A program made the position numbers and the translations under genes. From CAYXVU01 sp964468725 (GTDB lineage: Bacteria; Acidobacteriota; Blastocatellia; UBA7656), in NCBI GenBank assembly GCA_964468725.1, contig CAYXVU010000133.1, forward strand, positions 1-16,577: a stretch of 16,577 nucleotides of DNA, written 5' to 3'. Under the pieces are notes generated by a model. It saw nothing but the letters and a program-made list of their open reading frames with translations. It was not told the origin of the DNA and did not search any database. Shown piece by piece: positions 15,023 through 16,577 of this stretch. Positions within the stretch are counted from its first letter, which is position 1; each line of letters begins with the position of its first letter.

Positions 15023-15799
15023 ATGCGACTGAAAATCCACCCTGCCGTATTCGGATTGTTGTTGGGGTTGGCTCTGCAAACCAGCGCGGCAACCTTGTGG
15101 CCGCCGCCTGCGGCAGCGGTTGCCGGACGAACTGACGAGCTAGCACGCTTGATTGAAAAATCGAAGAGCCAGTCGGTTGAAGAGCGCCGTGATGCGGCGG
15201 AACAACTGGGCAACCTCGAAGATACGCGCGCCGTCGAGCCGCTCTTAGCGATGTTGAAAGATCAGGATGCCAACGTGCGGGCAACGGCAATCAACGCGCT
15301 CGGTGCGTTCACAGATACCCGCGCCGTCGAGCCGCTGCTGGGCTTGCTGCTCGATAAGACCGCCTTTGTTCGCAGCGCCGCCGCGCGCGTGCTCGGTCAA
15401 TTGGGCGATAAGAAGGCCGTCGAGCCTTTGATTGCCGCGCTCAAGGATGAAAGCCCCAGTGTGCGCGGCTCAGCAGCCTTAGGTCTCGGTAGCTTAAAAG
15501 ATGCGCGCGCCCTGCCTGCTTTATTGCCGCAGGGACGAGACGAAGCGCCCGACGTGCGCGCTGCGGTGGCGACGGCTCTCGGCAGTTTGCAGGATAAGCA
15601 GAGTGTCGAATTGTTGATTCAGATGCTCAAGGATGAACATCGAATGGTGAAGACAGCCGCTGCCATTGCGCTGGCGGATATTGGCGACAAGCACGCGCTT
15701 CAAGCTCTGAAAGATGCCGTAGCGGGTGAATCAGATGAAGAGACGCGGGCGCATTTGCGAGAAGCATTGTTGCGCTTACAGTCCGCGCCCGACAAATGA
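15023..15799 (+). CDS. Secreted HEAT-repeat (PBS-lyase-like) protein
   Basis: 258 residues. A signal peptide is visible (MRLKIHPAVFGLLLGLALQ, then TSA), followed by an Ala/Pro stretch. From about residue 51 there are six helical repeats of ~31 residues, each like VRxxAAxxLGxLxDxxAVEPLLxxLKDxx. They begin near residues 51, 83, 114, 145, 176 and 207, with a partial seventh at the end. The fourth copy is less regular (ALPALLPQGRDEA). Such solenoids bind proteins and have no enzymatic motif here. The ATG at 15023 is preferred over GTG at 15011 because GAGGG lies five bases before it. It is translated just after deoB; a role in nucleoside metabolism is not implied. The stop is followed at once by the repeated word GGTGAAGGGATGA. 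Confidence 0.88.
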   Translation: MRLKIHPAVFGLLLGLALQTSAATLWPPPAAAVAGRTDELARLIEKSKSQSVEERRDAAEQLGNLEDTRAVEPLLAMLKDQDANVRATAINALGAFTDTRAVEPLLGLLLDKTAFVRSAAARVLGQLGDKKAVEPLIAALKDESPSVRGSAALGLGSLKDARALPALLPQGRDEAPDVRAAVATALGSLQDKQSVELLIQMLKDEHRMVKTAAAIALADIGDKHALQALKDAVAGESDEETRAHLREALLRLQSAPDK

Positions 15800-15848
15800 G
15801 GTGAAGGGATGAGCAGGTGAAGAGGGAACCGGGCTAGCGGACGAGAAA

Positions 15849-15942
15849 GCAACCAGCAGCCTTCTCTTCTACACCGTTCAACTCTCAACCGGAAGTAAAA
15901 GACTGGCAACTGACAACCGGTAACGGATCGTTGACAACCGAT
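15849..15942. repeat. Degenerate repeat block between HEAT-repeat gene and rpsU
   Basis: In the 144-base convergent gap, words such as GTTCAACTCTCAACCGG, GACTGGCAACTGACAACCGG, TAACGGATCG and TTGACAACCGATT occur in near-tandem order. GGCAACTGACAACC (15905-15918) is identical to 11551-11564. I see no clear terminator hairpin in this gap. Confidence 0.6.
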
Positions 15943-15943
15943 T

Positions 15944-16147
15944 TTATTCTTCCGGGGTGCGTTTTCGCAGATTCTTTCTGGCGCGTCGTCTGGCGACTTG
16001 CGATTTGAGGCGGCGACGTTCGCCAGGTTTGAGATAAAAGGAATGTTTTTTCGTATCGGTGATGATGCCCTCGCGGGCAACGGCGCGTTTGAACCGTCGA
16101 ATCGCGCTCTCGATGGACTCATTATCATGAAGAACTATCTTTGCCAC
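15944..16147 (-). CDS. rpsU: Small-subunit ribosomal protein S21
   Basis: 67-residue basic protein of the 30S subunit, placed near the mRNA exit/anti-SD region. The N-terminal VAKIVLHDNESIESAIRRFK, the middle AREGIITDTKKHSFYLKP and the Arg-rich tail RRRARKNLRKR are typical of bS21. The frame is open upstream to 16300, but translation almost certainly begins at the GTG at 16147: GGAGG lies six bases before it and the family starts here. The extra upstream residues of the open frame do not look like protein. It converges on the HEAT-repeat gene. A strong -35 (TTGACA) lies ~170 bases upstream, leaving a leader of about 135 bases, where control of synthesis could occur. Confidence 0.94.
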   Translation of the reverse strand: MAKIVLHDNESIESAIRRFKRAVAREGIITDTKKHSFYLKPGERRRLKSQVARRRARKNLRKRTPEE

Positions 16148-16153
16148 TCCATA

Positions 16154-16158
16154 CCTCC
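16154..16158 (-). promoter_or_regulatory. Shine-Dalgarno site deciding the GTG start of rpsU
   Basis: GGAGG on the - strand, six bases before GTG at 16147-16145. It rules out the longer open frame starting near 16300. Confidence 0.75.
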
Positions 16159-16243
16159 ATAAGCTTTTCGCACCGCGCCACCACGATCCTTCCGCATCAC
16201 GGCTTGCAGGTGAATCTTGAATTGAAGTCTCGCCGCTCGACTT

Positions 16244-16272
16244 GCCTGACGCGCTACAGATGGGCTTCAGGC
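16244..16272 (-). other. Possible hairpin in the rpsU leader
   Basis: GCCTGA (16244-16249) and TCAGGC (16267-16272) are exact reverse complements with a 17-base loop, in the predicted untranslated leader of rpsU. It is short and may be chance. Confidence 0.3.
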
Positions 16273-16289
16273 GGCGCGCGGAAATTGAC

Positions 16290-16319
16290 AGGGTACACAA
16301 GCCGCGCCGCCCGTGTCAA
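16290..16319 (-). promoter_or_regulatory. Candidate rpsU promoter
   Basis: On the - strand a consensus TTGACA (16319-16314) is followed after 18 bases by TACCCT (16295-16290). The spacer is very GC-rich. AATTGACA at 16283-16290 and TGTCAATT at 16314-16321 are a perfect 8-bp inverted repeat, so a second TTGACA faces right on the + strand and overlaps the -10 region. Confidence 0.45.
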
Positions 16320-16405
16320 TTGTCGCGGCAAGAAAATCACCTCCGAATTTCGCGCCCTTATGGTCTTTCCGTCCTCGATTCGTTAGGGTGAAGGGCAGAT
16401 AGAAT

Positions 16406-16486
16406 ACGGATGGACACAGACTGGGCGAATAAACACGGATCAAGTGGCCGTAGCCGTGAACCACCGTTATATCTGCGTCCATCCGT
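16406..16486. repeat. Dispersed-type inverted repeat (ACGGATGGACRCAGA arms)
   Basis: ACGGATGGACACAGA (16406-16420) faces TCTGCGTCCATCCGT (16472-16486), with 14 of 15 positions complementary. A smaller nested stem lies inside, CACGG (16434-16438) with CCGTG (16454-16458). The left side also has AAACACGGAT, a word common in this type of environmental-genome repeat. The ~250 bases from 16322 to the window end hold no gene I can support. Confidence 0.6.
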
Positions 16487-16577
16487 TTCCGATTCCGGTT
16501 GAGAACTGAATGACCATGGTCGGTTTTCAACTTTCGTTATGTCGGGTCAAGTTATGCGTGCAATTGCCCGTTCGCTG

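Noticed and set aside
16148..16300. N-terminal extension of S21 to 118 residues
   Set aside because: The GTG at 16147 has a GGAGG at proper spacing and matches the family start; the extension is unlike S21.
16267..16530. 87-residue - strand frame upstream of rpsU
   Set aside because: It covers the rpsU promoter and the inverted repeat; the sequence is repeat-derived and has no ribosome-binding site.

Overview
The window (about 16.6 kb, moderately GC-rich, bacterial) looks like chromosomal DNA from an environmental bacterium. It has ordinary housekeeping genes, mostly good Shine-Dalgarno (SD) sites, some TTG and GTG starts, and intergenic spacers full of short degenerate repeats. An Acidobacteriota (Blastocatellia-like) origin is my best guess, based on the combination of an HscA-type Isc system, ribosomal protein S21, secreted FG-GAP-like and HEAT proteins, and this repeat style. 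That assignment is inference; no rRNA or tRNA gene is present to test it.

Left part (1-2858, + strand): the 3' end of an iron-sulfur cluster assembly operon, in the order hscA (truncated by the window edge), fdx, iscX and an IscS/NifS-type cysteine desulfurase. HscA is the cluster-transfer chaperone, Fdx the electron donor, IscX the regulator/iron-binding adaptor and IscS the sulfur donor. The desulfurase lies after iscX rather than at the head of the operon.

Next (2984-4782): a stand-alone Clp N-domain protein (+) converges on a proline-rich protein with a double zinc ribbon (-). Their stop codons overlap. thiL (+, thiamine-monophosphate kinase) follows and converges on a lipase gene across a long imperfect stem-loop that probably ends transcription from both sides.

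Middle (6120-11370, - strand): five genes in one direction. Read from the right they are a YheT-type alpha/beta hydrolase, suhB (inositol monophosphatase family), thrB (homoserine kinase, TTG start), a secreted protein with calcium-loop repeats, and a class-3 lipase. suhB, thrB and the secreted protein are closely spaced and probably cotranscribed. The lipase stands apart behind a 275-base spacer with a perfect dyad.

Right part (11577-16577): a solitary gamma-type N6-adenine DNA methyltransferase with an internally duplicated segment (+), then deoB (phosphopentomutase) and a secreted HEAT-repeat protein (+, 14 bases apart). rpsU (ribosomal protein S21, GTG start) is read convergently from the - strand. 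The last ~250 bases are promoter DNA followed by repeat-derived inverted-repeat DNA with no convincing gene.

I found no CRISPR array, insertion sequence, prophage, tRNA or rRNA. Nothing amounts to a clearly new multi-gene system. The best leads are the methyltransferase with its repeated segment, the Clp N-domain protein with its duplicated tail, and an intergenic repeat family that reaches into gene ends and leaders.
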